Notes: a model not told the origin generated them from the sequence alone. DNA of 64,000 nt from Artemia franciscana (GCF_032884065.1 NC_088883.1:24051637-24115636), one strand, 5' to 3'. Positions 1 to 11,996 are shown, counted from the first letter of the stretch. Translations and numbers: made by a program.

Positions 1-1500
1 AAGTTCTTCTTCATATCTGATCATATTTATTGATGATAAAAATAATGTAACCATTGACGACGCCGAGGAAAAAGATGACTTCAGGACTTCATGATTAGTT
101 TAGACAAGACACCTCATTTTGAAATCATAAGAATTTATTTCAACACTTCAGCAAGTTTTGACAAGTTGCTTCATTTCATCACCTTCAAAAATTATTGTAT
201 CATTTAAAGAATTGAATTATAGACTTAAGAAAACCATGACTGCAGCTGCTGCTACAGCCAAGTAAAGAGCAAACAATTCCATAGTAACCAAACGTTTTTA
301 ATGACAAGGAAGTTGACTTTTCACAAAAACAAGACACATTTTTAAAGCTTCGTGAATACATATTGTACTTTGTCATATTTCTGGTTATTACTTTTTGTTT
401 TGATCCGACGTTATTTTGGGGTTTTAGGCCATTTCTCGAAATTCCCATAAATCATTTTCGAAATAGGATTTTTCAATAGTTACTATTCCTGAATCAGCTA
501 CATATGGTAATTTGTTATTAGCCAGTTATTATTAACACATTTTTTCTAATTCTCGGTGAATATGGGCCGCGGTTCGTTCTTTACTAGGTTGCAGGTAGGC
601 CTACTGCTGCAACCATCGTAATGAAAGTGATGTATGTAGTGATGAAGGTGAGGAAACGGGAAATATATAGAAATTGACGACAATTATAGAAATTACGTTA
701 TGGAGCGATGCATTGCGGCGATGAACTTGAATATGGTCAATTTATCGTTACCATTTGCTACAATACATAAATGCGACACAAATTCCCCTTTTATGAGCCA
801 TTGAAGTGAATAAGGTATCATTAAATACTACCATTTATAAAATTCTATGTAGTTAGTTACGCACTTTATTAGGTATGTTAACAGATGTTAGAAAACATTT
901 TCAAAATGCCGACGAGCGTTGAAAACCCGGCAATTGACATCGGCATAACTAATTGCTTTAGCACCCTGATCCATTTGTCAGTCCAAATATTGAAGGTTGG
1001 TGAATAGTTTAACTTTTTCTTTCTATAGAAAATAGCAATTTTATGGATCTATATCAGAGAAAAAAGGCTTGCATACAAGAAAGGAGAACTTAAGTGTGCC
1101 ATTCCAGGACCATGGCCGTATCCAGATTTGGGGGGGGGGTATTTTATTCAGAGGAGGAGAGGTTACAAAAAAAGGATAAAAACTTTCTTTTGTGCTTTTT
1201 TATTAGGTTTTTATTAAAAACATGTCGAGGAGGTATTCAAACCCCATAGCAGCCCCCTTGTTACGACCTTGCGTAGGAGTATCGAGATTACAAGGATAAT
1301 CAAAGATATTATTTATTTTTTGCACAACTTCCGATTTTTTAGTATCTCCTCCTTTTGTTTCTCAAATGTCGCAATTCCCTCAAATTAAATTCTAACATTT
1401 ATATATGTGGGAAGCATCAACTATTTTCTGGTGAGAATGAATATTGCAGGGTCTTAGCAATTGCATCGCTTTTGGTTACCTTCCTTTAGTGAGCGTCGGT
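1..1500. other. gene-less stretch, no feature recognised
   Basis: AT-rich sequence with no exon-like open frame flanked by splice sites that I can recognise. A poly-G patch near 1129-1139, next to a phrase reading ccgtatccagattt, resembles the edges of G-rich dispersed repeats seen elsewhere in the window, but no boundary can be drawn. Confidence 0.5.
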
Positions 1501-1517
1501 CTCTACGTTTAGATGCT

Positions 1518-1520
<3 letters not shown>

Positions 1521-1585
<65 letters not shown>
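1521..1585. repeat. poly-T tract (65 nt)
   Basis: Uninterrupted run of 65 T. It directly abuts the 1590-1710 fragment of a dispersed element, so it may be the fossil poly-A tail of a retrocopy on the minus strand, or simple slippage growth. Confidence 0.9.
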
Positions 1586-1588
<3 letters not shown>

Positions 1589-1589
1589 C

Positions 1590-1710
1590 TATAACTCTTC
1601 CAAATAATAATGGATTATACAATCCATTTTATCAAGGAATTAAGGTGATTGCCATGAATTTATTTATAACCGGTAGCTTCTTTAAGAAGGTGAAACGTAA
1701 ATTATAATCT
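1590..1710 (+). mobile_element. fragment of a dispersed coding-derived repeat (FYQGIK family)
   Basis: The + strand reads as peptide fragments including NPFYQGIK and LFITGSFF. The same passage recurs near 4060-4130 and 12430-12500, where SSFYQGIK and KLFVTGSYYIRIHF can be read. Three diverged copies in one window mean a mobile or repeated sequence, not a host gene. The parent element is not identified. Confidence 0.55.
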
Positions 1711-1918
1711 GAGTTTTGATGGGAGATTGTGTTCAGAAATCACTTTTTCTTCAAAATTATGGGTTTGCATGCAATAATATCGATTTTTTTGTGAATTCTT
1801 GCTATAAACACTTTCATTCCCCCCTCTTCATAGGTTATGATTAACCTAACATATAATACATATGTACCCCAGATAATACATGTACTCAATGAATTTTCCA
1901 TACACGGACTCTTTTCTT

Positions 1919-2015
1919 CATGTAACTATTGGCATCAAAATTCCATTTTTTAGAGTTTCGGTTACTATTGAGCCGGGTCGCTTCTTACTACAGTTCGTTA
2001 CCACGAACTGTTTGA
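1919..2015 (+). mobile_element. end fragment of the long-inverted-repeat family
   Basis: Matches the right terminus of the element at 5754-9231. It runs through a gagccgggtcgc block and ends in the short palindrome cagttcgt/acgaactg followed by tttga. Only about 100 bp of the terminus is kept, so this is a solo or truncated end. Confidence 0.8.
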
Positions 2016-2384
2016 TGTCAATTTAACGGTAAAAAGCAACGTAGACGGCAACAGAGCTACAGGATTGCAGTAGAATTGGTTGTTTCGAAGCGAGCATGTA
2101 CCTTTTTATTTATTTATTTTTCTATTAATACCAAATATGGTAAGCTTTGAAGCTTGTCCGCTTGACAAAAAGGAATCTATTTAGACGAAATCCTTGAGGC
2201 GAAACACTGCTTCTCCTGTTTCTTTTCTCTAGAAAACTCAATCTAATTCATTTTTGTCCTTTGTTGTCTAATGCGACATTTATTGGGAACAGTTCATTTC
2301 TCTATGTCACTCTACGATTTCTGAATGCTTTGGACTGTCAATCCTTAGGTTTTTCTCTAATTGAATTTCAATATTTCTCTAAAC

Positions 2385-3745
2385 TGGAACGTGACTTGTA
2401 GAAGGTGTACAGTAAAATTATTAGTCCAGCAAAGTTCACGCAAGGTCTCACACAAGTTTGTGTGACTGTCAAGTTAGCCATGAAGCATTTTCATCTACCA
2501 AAAGAAACTTTGAAAAATGCATTAATCATTGCTTTAGATGCATTTTTGTTATATTTTTACGAGTTGGACAAACGTGTCAGGGGGGGGGGCTCATTAATCC
2601 TTAGGTTAATCTGAGGTTTTTTGGTTGCAACCAAAATGAAACGTAATATCTCGCAAATGTGCAGTAAAATTATTAGTCCAGCAAGGTTCACGCAAGGTCA
2701 CGCACAAGGCTGTGTGACTTTCAAGTTTGCCATGAAGCATTTTCATCTACCAAAAGAAGCTTTGATAAACGCATCAACCATTGCTTTATATGCATTTTTG
2801 TTACGTTTTACGAGTTTGACAAGCGTGTCGGGGAGGGAGGTTCGTTAATCCTTTGGTTATTTGAGGGTTTTGGTAGCAACCAAACTGAAACGAGATTTCT
2901 CACAAATGTGCAGTAAAATTATTAGTCCTGCAAGGTTCAAGCAAGGTCACGCACAAGTTTGTGTGACTTTCAAGTTTGCCGTGAAGCATTTTCATGTGCC
3001 AAAACCAACTTTGACAAACGCATCAACCATTGCTTTATACGTACTTTTGTTACGTTTTTACGAGTTGGACAGATGTGTCGGGGAGGGAGGTTCGTTAATC
3101 CTTTGGTTATTTGAGGGTTTTGGTAGCAACCAAACTGAAACGAGATTTCTCACAAATGTGCAGTAAAATTATTAGTCCTGCAAGGTTCAAGCAAGGTCAC
3201 GCACAAGTTTGTGTGACTTTCAAGTTTGCCGTGAAGCATTTTCATGTGCCAAAACCAACTTTGACAAACGCATCAACCATTGCTTTATACGTACTTTTGT
3301 TACGTTTTTACGAGTTGGACAGATGTGTCGGGGAGGGAGGTTCGTTAATCCTTTGGTTAATCTGAGGTTTTTGGTTGCAATCAAACTGAAGTGTGGTTTC
3401 TAGCAGGTGCGCAGTAAAATTATTAGTCCAGCAAGGTTCACGCAAGGTCACGCACAAGTTTGTGTGACTGTCAAGTTTTCCGTGAAGCATTTTCATGTAC
3501 CAAAACAAACTTTGACAAACGCATCAACCATTGTTTATATGCATTTTGTTACGTTTTACGAGTTGGATAAACGTGTCGGGAAGGGTTATCCCTTAATCCT
3601 TAGGTTAATCTGAGGTTTTTGGTTGCAACCAAAGGCAAACGTGACTTCTAGCAGGTTTGCAGTAAAATTATTAGTCCAGCAAAGTTCAAGCAAGGTCTCG
3701 CACATGTTTTTGTGATTCTGTCATGTTTGCTGTAAAGCATTTTCT
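2385..3745 (+). repeat. tandem satellite, about 250-bp unit, about 5.3 copies
   Basis: The phrase cagtaaaattattagtcc recurs at 2410, 2662, 2911, 3161, 3412 and 3660, giving spacings of 252, 249, 250, 251 and 248 bp. The units starting at 2911 and 3161 are almost identical, so one duplication is recent. Each unit keeps a long open frame. One frame reads CDFQVCREAFS followed by FDKRINH, which resembles a C2H2 zinc finger; the array ends in a clearer zinc-finger relic at 3719-3912. I infer that the satellite grew from a zinc-finger exon. Confidence 0.85.
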
Positions 3746-3912
3746 CACAGTCATTTTTTGTCACTTCCCATGAGGTTGTACACTGATGAAAGATCTTATT
3801 AGTGTAGAAGTAGTCAATCAAAGGTTTTAAATAAGTAATCGCTTGACTATGAGGGTTTACACTGGTAAAAGATCTTACCAGTGTGGAGTGAACAATAAAA
3901 AATTCCATCAAA
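3719..3912 (+). pseudogene. degenerate C2H2 zinc-finger array relic
   Basis: From 3719 the + strand reads CHVCCKAFSHSHF, then MRLYTDERSY and a stop where the next finger should begin with its Cys. After a frame change, near 3845, it reads MRVYTGKRSYQCGV followed by NNKKFHQNRD. The pattern C-x2-C-x-KAF plus TGEKPYxC-type linkers is diagnostic of tandem C2H2 fingers. The second Cys of the last finger has become Asn, and stops and frameshifts break the frame. It lies directly after the 250-bp satellite and shares its last unit. A non-functional remnant of a DNA-binding zinc-finger protein is the best reading. Confidence 0.65.
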
Positions 3913-3984
3913 ATAGGGATTATGGATTGTAAACTCTGTGGATAATTCTATAAAAAGGGGGGTGGATTATAAATTCTCCCACAT

Positions 3985-4260
3985 ATTGAAAACTATCTTC
4001 CGCGTTTAAACGTAGCATTAGATGACCTAGCTGTCAACGCGTTGTTGATGCATAAATTAATGTATATAATTCGTTTTATCAAGGAATTAAGGTGATTTCT
4101 ATGAATTTATTTGTAATTGATAACTATTACATCCGCGTGCATTTCTTTAAAATGTAATAAAGAATATATTCAAAATTATAGAAAAGAATCGTATATAGGC
4201 CTATTTGTATGTTTAGCCTTTAGTAAAGATAGTCTAACCTATGTATTGAATGTAAATAAT
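3985..4260 (+). mobile_element. dispersed coding-derived repeat, second copy
   Basis: The + strand carries broken peptide passages (YLPRLNVALDDLAVN, then YRKESYIGLFVC) that match the copy at 12150-12780. Frameshifts and stops throughout. It is one of three copies in the window. I cannot assign the protein. Confidence 0.5.
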
Positions 4261-4310
4261 GACGAAGACCACACTAAAGCTAAAAAGGTTCATTCATTTC
4301 AACGAACGAA

Positions 4311-4841
4311 CGAAAAGTTCTGCCAAGACTGTGTGATTAAAGCTAACATTTTACAAGCTAAAAAGGTTCATTCATTTCACTAACTGTATTTATTAAAAAT
4401 TGGAATAATTTCTTAGTGCGATGTTTGCCTTCTCTGCAGCTAATCTTGTAGTTCCTTTGGGATTGGGTTTGTTTTTATCATATTTTGAAAATCCAAACCA
4501 TTATATTCTATTTGACGAAACAATTCTAACTAGCAATGACCTAGGAACCAAACAAACTGTCCGCGAGGCAATCTAAATCAAACGGAACTTAAATAATCAT
4601 ACATCCCTAAGTAGAGACTTGGGTGAATACACGCTCAATTCTATGTACATAAAATTAATTATAGAAAATAATCTAAATCAAAATAAAATAAAAATAGGAA
4701 CCAATAAAAACAAGCCCAATCCCAAGCCCAATCCACTAAGAAATTATTCCAATTTTTAATAAATACAGTTAGTGAAATGAATGAACCTTTTTAGCTTGTA
4801 AAATGATAGCTTTAATCACAGAGTCTCGGCTGAACTTTTCG
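4311..4841. repeat. imperfect inverted repeat, about 530 bp
   Basis: The left arm (about 4311-4485) is the reverse complement of the right arm (about 4703-4841). Matching blocks include aaattattcc, ttcattcatttcact and the G-rich phrase tttgggattggg paired with cccaatccca. The middle is A-rich. This is a foldback structure, possibly two copies of one element inserted head to head. Confidence 0.75.
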
Positions 4842-4924
4842 TAAAGAAGTAATGACGCCTAGGCTATTTTAAAATATGGATTTTTAACCAAGAACATTTG
4901 TTGTAAGTATGTTATTGTTTATTA

Positions 4925-5200
4925 TTTTCTTTGCTGAAGACGACCCTTAGATATAGGCCGAAATATTCAAATAGGTTTTGTTCGTTCACTGTCTTGGGAA
5001 AAAAGGTCCTCATTGTCCTCTCTTCTGTATTTGTAGTAATGAATGAGATAAGTGTCCTTTTCTGGTTATAATTGTGTATAAATAAAGAAATTTTTCACAT
5101 ATATTTATGGAATTTAATATCTTGGCCTGCAAAATGGTAAATAGTTTATAAGCACCCTTGGTTGAAACAGCCAACTTTTATACAACAAAAATTAAGCTTA
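4925..5200 (+). mobile_element. Penelope-like or related 3' end relic
   Basis: The passage ctgaagacgac...ggccgaaatatt resembles the gatgatgaac...cgaaatatcc signature at the 3' end of the Penelope-like copy at 38425-38525. The following stretch (5045-5200) recurs at 12620-12770, so this tail belongs to a repeated unit. The SINE at 5251 is inserted just downstream. Confidence 0.45.
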
Positions 5201-5250
5201 CACCCTGGTGTCAGAAGTACTTCAATTTTATTTTGAGCCCAGTTCATCCA

Positions 5251-5582
5251 GAGCCGTCCTGGCCGAGTGGGTTGGTGCGCTGGATTCGGGATCCTTTGTC
5301 TGAGAGGACGCGGGTTCGAGTCCCAGTGTATCCAATTCTTCAGTTTGGGACGGGGGTCAGTGGTGTGACTCCGTAAGCTTAGCCAGAGTCGACCCAGCTC
5401 TAAATGGGTACCTGGTGAAATCTGGGGAAGGTAAACAGGAAGGGTGTGCGAAAGCACAGGATGGCTGGCCCCCAGCCCCCCATTGCACTTCCTGGCTGAA
5501 GGGCCAAGAAACGGAGATCAGCACCGCCGGTACGGACTGTAAAGTCTAATGCCGTATCCTTTACCTTTATCCTTTACCTTTA
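5251..5582 (+). mobile_element. tRNA-derived SINE with 12-bp target-site duplication
   Basis: The head is a tRNA-like promoter: box A (tggccgagtgg...) near 5260 and box B (gggttcgagtccc) near 5311-5323, with a long variable arm as in Ser or Leu tRNAs. A body with the block aatgggtacctgg follows, and the tail is (TTTACC)n-like. The flanks carry the perfect direct repeat ccagttcatcca at 5239-5250 and 5583-5594, the hallmark of LINE-driven insertion. The body is shared with the diverged copy at 57345-57660, so the family is dispersed. Transcription would be by RNA polymerase III. Confidence 0.9.
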
Positions 5583-5753
5583 CCAGTTCATCCACAACAG
5601 AGACAGTCTTACGCCATTCCAGCCAACCAGACGCCAGAGGCACCATTTGGGCCAAATATCGGGGTGGGCATGGGACTTATGACAGAACTTGAGACTTTTA
5701 TTATGAATCTAACCTACCTTCAAAGTTTACAATGATTAATAGCTATAGCGTAA

Positions 5754-8700
5754 TCAAACAGTTCGTGGTAACGAACTGTAGCAAGGAGCGACCCGGCTCA
5801 ATAGTAAACGAAACTCTAGATAACGGATAAATACACATCAAAAGAATCGGATTTTCATGCTGATTTTAAATATATAAGTTTCATCAAATTTGGTCTTTGT
5901 CATCAAAAGTTACGAGCCTGAGAAAATTTGTCTTATTTTAGAAAATAGGGGGAAACACCCTCTAAAAGTCATACTATCACACCAGCGCATTCAGCGTATC
6001 AGAGAACCCTATAGCAAAATTTTCAAGCTCCTATCTACAAAAATGTGGAATTTCGTATTTTTTGCCAGAAGACAAATCACGGGTGCGCGTTTATTTTTTT
6101 TCTTTTTTTTTTTTTTCCAGGGGTCATCGTATCGACCAAGTGGTCCTAGAATGTTGCAAGAGGGCTCATTCTAACGGAAATGAAAAGTTCTAGTGCCCTT
6201 TTTAAGTGACCAAAAAAATTGGAAGGCACCTAGGCCCCCTCCCAAGCTCATTTTTTCTCCAAAGTCAACAGATCAAAATTTTGAGATAGCCATTTTGTTC
6301 CACATAGTCAAAAACCATAATAACTATGTCTTTGGGAATGACTTACTCCCCCACAGTCCCTGGGGGAGGGGCTGCTAGTTACAAACTTCGACCAGTGTTT
6401 ACATATAATAATGGTTATTGGGAAATGTACAGTCATTTTCAGGGGATTTTTTTTTGTTTTGGGGGAGGGGTTGAGGGGAGGGGGCTATGCGGGAAGATCT
6501 TTCCTTGGAGAAATATGTCATGGGGGAACAGAAATTCAATGAAAAGGGCGCAGGATTTTCCAAAATTACTATAAAAAAAATGAAAAAATAAACATGGAAA
6601 AATTCTTTCAATTGAAAGTAAGGAGTACCACTGGAACTTAAAACGAACAGAGATTATTACGCATATGAGGGGTTCTAAAAATATTTTAGCATAAAGAGCG
6701 AGGTATTTAGGAGGAGATAAATACCTCGCTCTTTATGCTAAAGTATTTTTAGTAATTTCAACTATTTATTCTACGGCCTTTCTGATTCATGGGTCATTCT
6801 TAAAGAATCGGCACAAAACTTACGATTTAGTGTAAAGAGTGAGGTATTAACGAGGGTACAAACCCCCTCATATACATAATAAAAATTTAAGAATATAAAA
6901 GTTTGTTACGTAAGTTAATATTTCTCAAAATCGTCTGATCAGAACTAAGAGAAAGCCATTTAGCCAAAAACGGAATTAAAATGTAAATTTCATTTTAATA
7001 ATTTATGTGTGGAGAGCCAAAATCAAACATGCATTAATTCAAAAACGTTCAGAAATTACATAAAAAAAACTAGTTTTTCTAACTGAAAGTAAGGAGCGAC
7101 ATTAAAACTTAAAACGAACAGAAATTTGACTCTAAAGTTTGACGCTAAAGTTTGACTCTTTACCAAAATTCTGCTTTTTAAGACAATTAAAAGCTTTAGC
7201 ATAAAGAGCGAGGTATTGTGGAGGGGACAACCTATTTCATATACGGAGTAATTTCTGTTCGTTTTAAGTTTTAATGTCGCTCCTTACTTTCAGTTAGAAA
7301 AACTAGTTTTTTTTATGTAATTACCCCAAGGGTCGTCAGGTAATTACGCTCTTTGGCTAATAGGCGTGCAATTAGTTCAAATCATTTGAACAGAATGGAT
7401 TATGTTGGACATAATGGATAATTATGGCCGGAAAAGGACCCTTTGTGGTGGAAGCTTAGGCCCCCTGGAAAATCTGGAGTGGGCATTTGCCCATCCCTGA
7501 CCCCCCCCCCCCCAAATGGCGCCTCTGCCAGACACCGTTGCCAGAAAAAAGTGAAATACCTGTCAGACATATTTTAATACAGAACTTTCTCCAATCGTCG
7601 TCGCAAATGAAGCCTTCCAATCCACGCAACAAAAAGTCGTCTCCTGTCATCAAAGCAGAAGCCTTAGAGTAAACCAAGAAGGATATACATCCAGTAGAAC
7701 AACTACAAATGGAACATCAAGTGGAATAACATACCAAGGAAGTGATGTGCGCAGGTAAAGTGTAATAGGAAATTGATTTTGTGCGCACAGGAAAAAAAAA
7801 ATTAGGAATGCTTATGCTAATTATTTTCTTCGTGTGTCTATTTCCTTTTAACTGATAGACGAAAGCATTAAATTTCTAAAGATTATGAATAATATTCTGG
7901 AGCAAAAGCATGTAGATCCCAATCTTGATGAAAAAAGGCAACGTAAACGGCAATTAACTTTTTTGGCTGCCGTGACGATTGAAAATAGGCTCTGCCTCCC
8001 CCAGGGTAAGAACATGGGAGGTGAATATTCAGAGATGGGTCAACTATTTCAACGGTGTTGGGAAAGAGGGAATCAATTTCCCTTCACAAACAACAGAGAA
8101 AATAATTATGAAGGGAATTATAACAGAAATATACAATCAGATAGTGGTCCTAGACGGAATAAATAAAAAAAACAAGTTTTTCAACTGAAAGTAAGGAGCG
8201 ACATTAAAACTTAAAACCAACAGAAATTACTTTGTATATGAAAGGGGCTGCTTCCTCATCAACGCCCCGCTCTTTAAGCTAAAGTTTGACTGTTTCAACT
8301 CTACTTTTTAAAACAGTAAACTTTTTTAACATTCGTAAAAAATTACAAGTGCTAGTTGCCTTTTTAAGTAACCAAGAAATCGGAGGGCAACTAGGCCTCC
8401 TCACCCGCTCTTTTTTCTCAAAATCATTAGATCACAACTCTGAGAAAGCCATTTAGCCAAAAAAACTAAATATGCAAATTTCCATTCATCTGTGGAGAGC
8501 CAAAATCAAAACATGCATTAATTCAAAAACGTTCAGAAATTGAATAAAAAAAAAACAATTTTTTTTAACTGAAACTAAGGAGCGAAATGGCCCCTCCCAC
8601 AGGGAATGTGGGGGAGTATGTCGCCCCCGAAGACAAAGTTATAAGGTTTTTCGACTACGGTGAATTAAATGGCTATCTTAGAATTTTGATCCGGTGACTT

Positions 8701-9231
8701 TGGGAAAACAATTGGCGTGGGAGGGGGCCTAGGTACCCTCCAATTTTTTCATCACTTAAAAAGGACACTAGAACTTTTCATTTCCGTTAGAATGAGCCCT
8801 CTCGCAAGATTCTAGGACCACTGGGTCGATATGATCACCCCTGGGGAAAAAATAAACAAACAAAAAAACAAACAAATAAACACGCATCCGTGATCTGTAT
8901 TCTGGCAAAAAATGCGAAACTCCACATTTTACAGATAGGAGCTTGAAACTTCTACAATCAGGTTCTCTAATACGCTGAATCTGATGGTGTGATTTTCGTT
9001 AAGATTGTATGCCCTTTAGGGGGTGTTTCCCCCTATTTTCGAAAATGAGGCAAATTTTCTCACGTTTGTAACTTTTGATGGGTAAAACTAACCCTAATTA
9101 AAATTATATATTTGAATTCAGCATTAAAATGCGATTCTTTTGATGTAACTATTGGTATCAAAATTTTAGAGTTTTGTTAACTATTGAGCCGGGTCGCTCC
9201 TTACTAGAGTTCGTTACCACGAACTGTTTGA
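5754..9231. mobile_element. 3.5-kb foldback-type element with inverted ends of roughly 0.65-0.8 kb
   Basis: The left arm (from 5754) and the right arm (to 9231) are reverse complements for most of roughly 650-800 bp. Both termini read tcaaacagttcgtgg inward and contain the small palindrome cagttcgt/acgaactg, followed by ggagcgac-ccggctcaatag. The middle holds further inverted segments, including 7058-7320 and hairpins around cataaagagcgaggtatt. There is a 94-codon open frame at 7885-8166 with no recognisable domain. No transposase is visible, so the element is probably non-autonomous. Other pieces of the family lie at 1919-2015, 19370-20997, 36232-36925 and 63880-64000. Confidence 0.85.
7058..7320. 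repeat. nested palindromic unit within the foldback element
   Basis: Both ends read actagtttttctaactgaaa-gtaaggagcgacatt inward as an inverted repeat, with aaaacgaacagaaatt and aatttctgttcgtttt closing the arms. The same unit is seen at 19372-19640 and, more diverged, at 36232-36560. It looks like an independent miniature inverted-repeat element that travels inside the larger one. Confidence 0.75.
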
Positions 9232-9419
9232 AAACTCAGCTAGTGAAAACCCCAACAGGAAGTTGAAAAATTAAACAGCCAGTCTAGATAGATGGCCAAA
9301 AGTAGTATAGAAGTAGAAAAGTTGCAAGAAGTAGTCTTAGTTGTCACTGGTAATTAAAATTTTTGAGCAGCAAAGTAAAAGTAAAAAGTTTTCAGTTTTT
9401 TAGGAATAGGAGGAAAAAA

Positions 9420-9670
9420 TGTCAAAATTACAAAAAAAAAGAGAACCGGAATAGACACCCAAGGGTTTGTCTGGATAAAGTTTATGGTATATAGAAAAAA
9501 AGGGGACTTAACTAGACGCCAATGATGCGCCAGGAGAAAGTTCGGGTACAATGAAGAAAATGGGACTGAACTAGACGTCAAGGAAGCGTTAGGAATTAGT
9601 TCAGAGTATATAGAAAAAATGGGGCACAAATAGACGCCAAAGAATTGTCAGGAATTCATCCAGGGTACAA
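9420..9670. repeat. degenerate minisatellite, about 60-bp unit, about 4 copies
   Basis: Units share tatagaaaaaa, gggact or gggcac, and tagacgccaa. They have drifted, so the exact period varies by a few bases. No coding meaning is apparent. Confidence 0.65.
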
Positions 9671-9899
9671 AATAAATCTATGGTTACTCAGAATCATGGA
9701 TAGATTGCGTTTGATTGATAAAATTCTATATTTTTATCCACAGGAACTACCAATAAAACTTTGGATGTATATAACACCAAATTTCAGATCAAGATTTTGG
9801 CTGGGGCAAACAATCAATGCACCTGTATGATCTTATGAGGATGTAGATTGGGATTACTCTGGGCAGCATATTCAGATTTTAAAACATACTAAATTCCTG

Positions 9900-11485
9900 A
9901 CATTACCTTATCTTAGACCTTAGATCCGCCTCTTCCGCCAGAGGCACCCAGGGCATCCAAGAAGCTTCGTCATTCTTTTCTGAATTGGGTAACTGCGTAT
10001 ATCTCTTCTCAATCGGGTTGAAGAAAAGCTTGGGTAATGTGCAGATCAGATGGGTATGTTTGACGCAAGGTATTGCAAGATCTTTCCCGTCTTCGAATTT
10101 CGTTTGGGTGCCAATGTAAAGTTGCTTTTGGGATCTGAGTGTCCTGCATTCGGCCAACATAGCCCAAGCATCTCCACCACCGAGCTCTAATAATATCGGT
10201 CACCAGAGACTGGTTGGTAAATTTGAGGACTTTTTCATTTGTGATTCCGTCTACCAATGAATATTTTAAATTTTTCAATGACATTTGTTCTCGAATGCAA
10301 TGATTCTCTTCTCCTGTTGTTGGTTCAAACTCCAGGTTTCGGCTACCTAAAGAAGGTACGAGATGATATTGCTGTTGAACAGGTGTAAGCTAAGCCGAAT
10401 CGAGTTGTTTTTCGACTTCCATATACGCTTGAGCTTATTGAGGGTGGCGTTTGTCTGACCTATTCTGGACATTGTTTCTTTGAACTTTGATCCCGTATTC
10501 TCCCCTATGCTTCCAAGGTACCTGAATTCTATGTCATGTTTAACTTCCTCTTTTACACATCTGATGTGAAGTAGGGAAACAGTAGTTGCCGTTGCTTTGG
10601 TTTTGCTAGAATTCTTAGGCCAAGTTGGCCTAACATTATTCTTAGGCCAAGTTGGCTTGCTTTTTCGCTGACTCTGTTCAGAAGCTCTTGCATAAATTGC
10701 TTGCATGACTGTAGCATTGTAAAGTCATCTGCAGAGTCTAGGTCACTAACTGTCACTTTGGCCGAAAGTTTGATACCATCAGTCACAAGTTGTGGAGAAT
10801 GAAGTCGATGATTATGACGAAAAGTAACGGCAACAGTACACAACCTTGTTTGACGCCGGATAGGACTCAAAAGTATTGGGTTTGGCCTTCGGGTGTCTTG
10901 ATGCAGCACTTAAAGAGCTATGATAATTGCGATTATTTTACTCGGGATCCTGTAATGAAGAAGGGTCTTCCACAAGCTTGTCCGATCTACACAGTCGATG
11001 GTCTTTTCAAAGTCTATAAAAATAATGTAAAGCTAAGAGCGCAATTCCCAACTCTCTTCAGTGAGGACTCGCAAAGTAAATATAAGATTGGTGCAAGAAC
11101 GGTTTAGGCGGAGCCCGTATTGTTCGTCCCTTAGGTACTTTCTGAGCTCATTTTGGATCCTTATCAAAATGATATGACACAGTAGTTTACCAAAGACTAA
11201 AAGTAAGCTTATTCCTCGCCAGTTTTCTGGGACATTGACATCACCCTCTTCGAACAGGCGTATTAGTATGCTGCGCTTCCAATCAACTGCTACCTTTTTC
11301 TTTTCCCATATTGTAGCGATAAAGGCGGTCCAGAATGTTATTAGTGGTGTAACTGAGACCTTTATCATCTCTGTTGATATACAGTTTTCTCCGGGGGATT
11401 TACCCTTCTTCAAACTCACGGCAGCTGCTTGAATCTCTACAGCACTTAGGGGCTCCACACTAATATCTTCCAGACATGCGTACAA
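9900..11485 (-). mobile_element. LINE (non-LTR retrotransposon) reverse-transcriptase fragment, decayed
   Basis: Read on the minus strand, the fragment follows the order of a LINE ORF2. LKKGKSPG and PENWRGISLL (fingers) lie at 11485-11033, with DEQYGLRLNRSC and IFTLRVL just after. Motif A is FIDFEKTIDCVDR, around 11020-10980. Motif B is SGVKQGCVLLPLLF, around 10870-10820. Motif C is degraded to SADD near 10745. A C-terminal block RARWWRCLGYVGRM lies near 10190 and the tail reads DALGASGGRGGSKV. These pieces sit in different frames with stops between them, so it is not functional. The 5' end (endonuclease) is missing. The 3' end matches the fragment at 56390-56720, so both belong to one family. 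Confidence 0.9.
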
Positions 11486-11996
11486 TCGTTTTAATTTACT
11501 ATTCTATGTCCATTTTTTAATATCTCTTACAAAATGGTGCATAAATTCAGCATTTCAATTTTAAAAACTGAGTTGAAGGAAATTATATATATGGACAACA
11601 TTGCTGCTGATCCCAAGATTTCCTCGGAATAAATAATATAATCATAATAAAAAGTCAGTTGAATTTTATCACACATTTTATAAAGAAAATTGGAATCATT
11701 CCCAATACCCATTTTAATACATCTTCTCCAAGGATAGGCTTTTGCTGCATTAAAATGCTCTAACATTTATTATTATGTCTATTTTAAATGTTTACGTGCA
11801 GGGACAATTGTCTGCGATTGAGCACTTAGTAAAAAAAGGCTTTCACTTAAAAACAGCGTCAAGATTTCCAGTTTTATGGCCGAGTTAGGAAGCATAATTT
11901 AAATATTTATCCTGCCTAAGTGAGTTTCCGTCAAAACAGATCAATTTTATTTTCATTGTATGTTTATATGAGTGCACACTTTAGTTTGGTTTTTTT

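Noticed and set aside
200..448. 82-codon frame on the minus strand with a Ser/Cys-rich end
   Set aside because: No splice context, no domain and no repeat partner; within chance for AT-rich DNA.
2400..3613. Regular repeats as a CRISPR array
   Set aside because: Units are contiguous 250-bp satellites without spacers, in a eukaryotic sequence.
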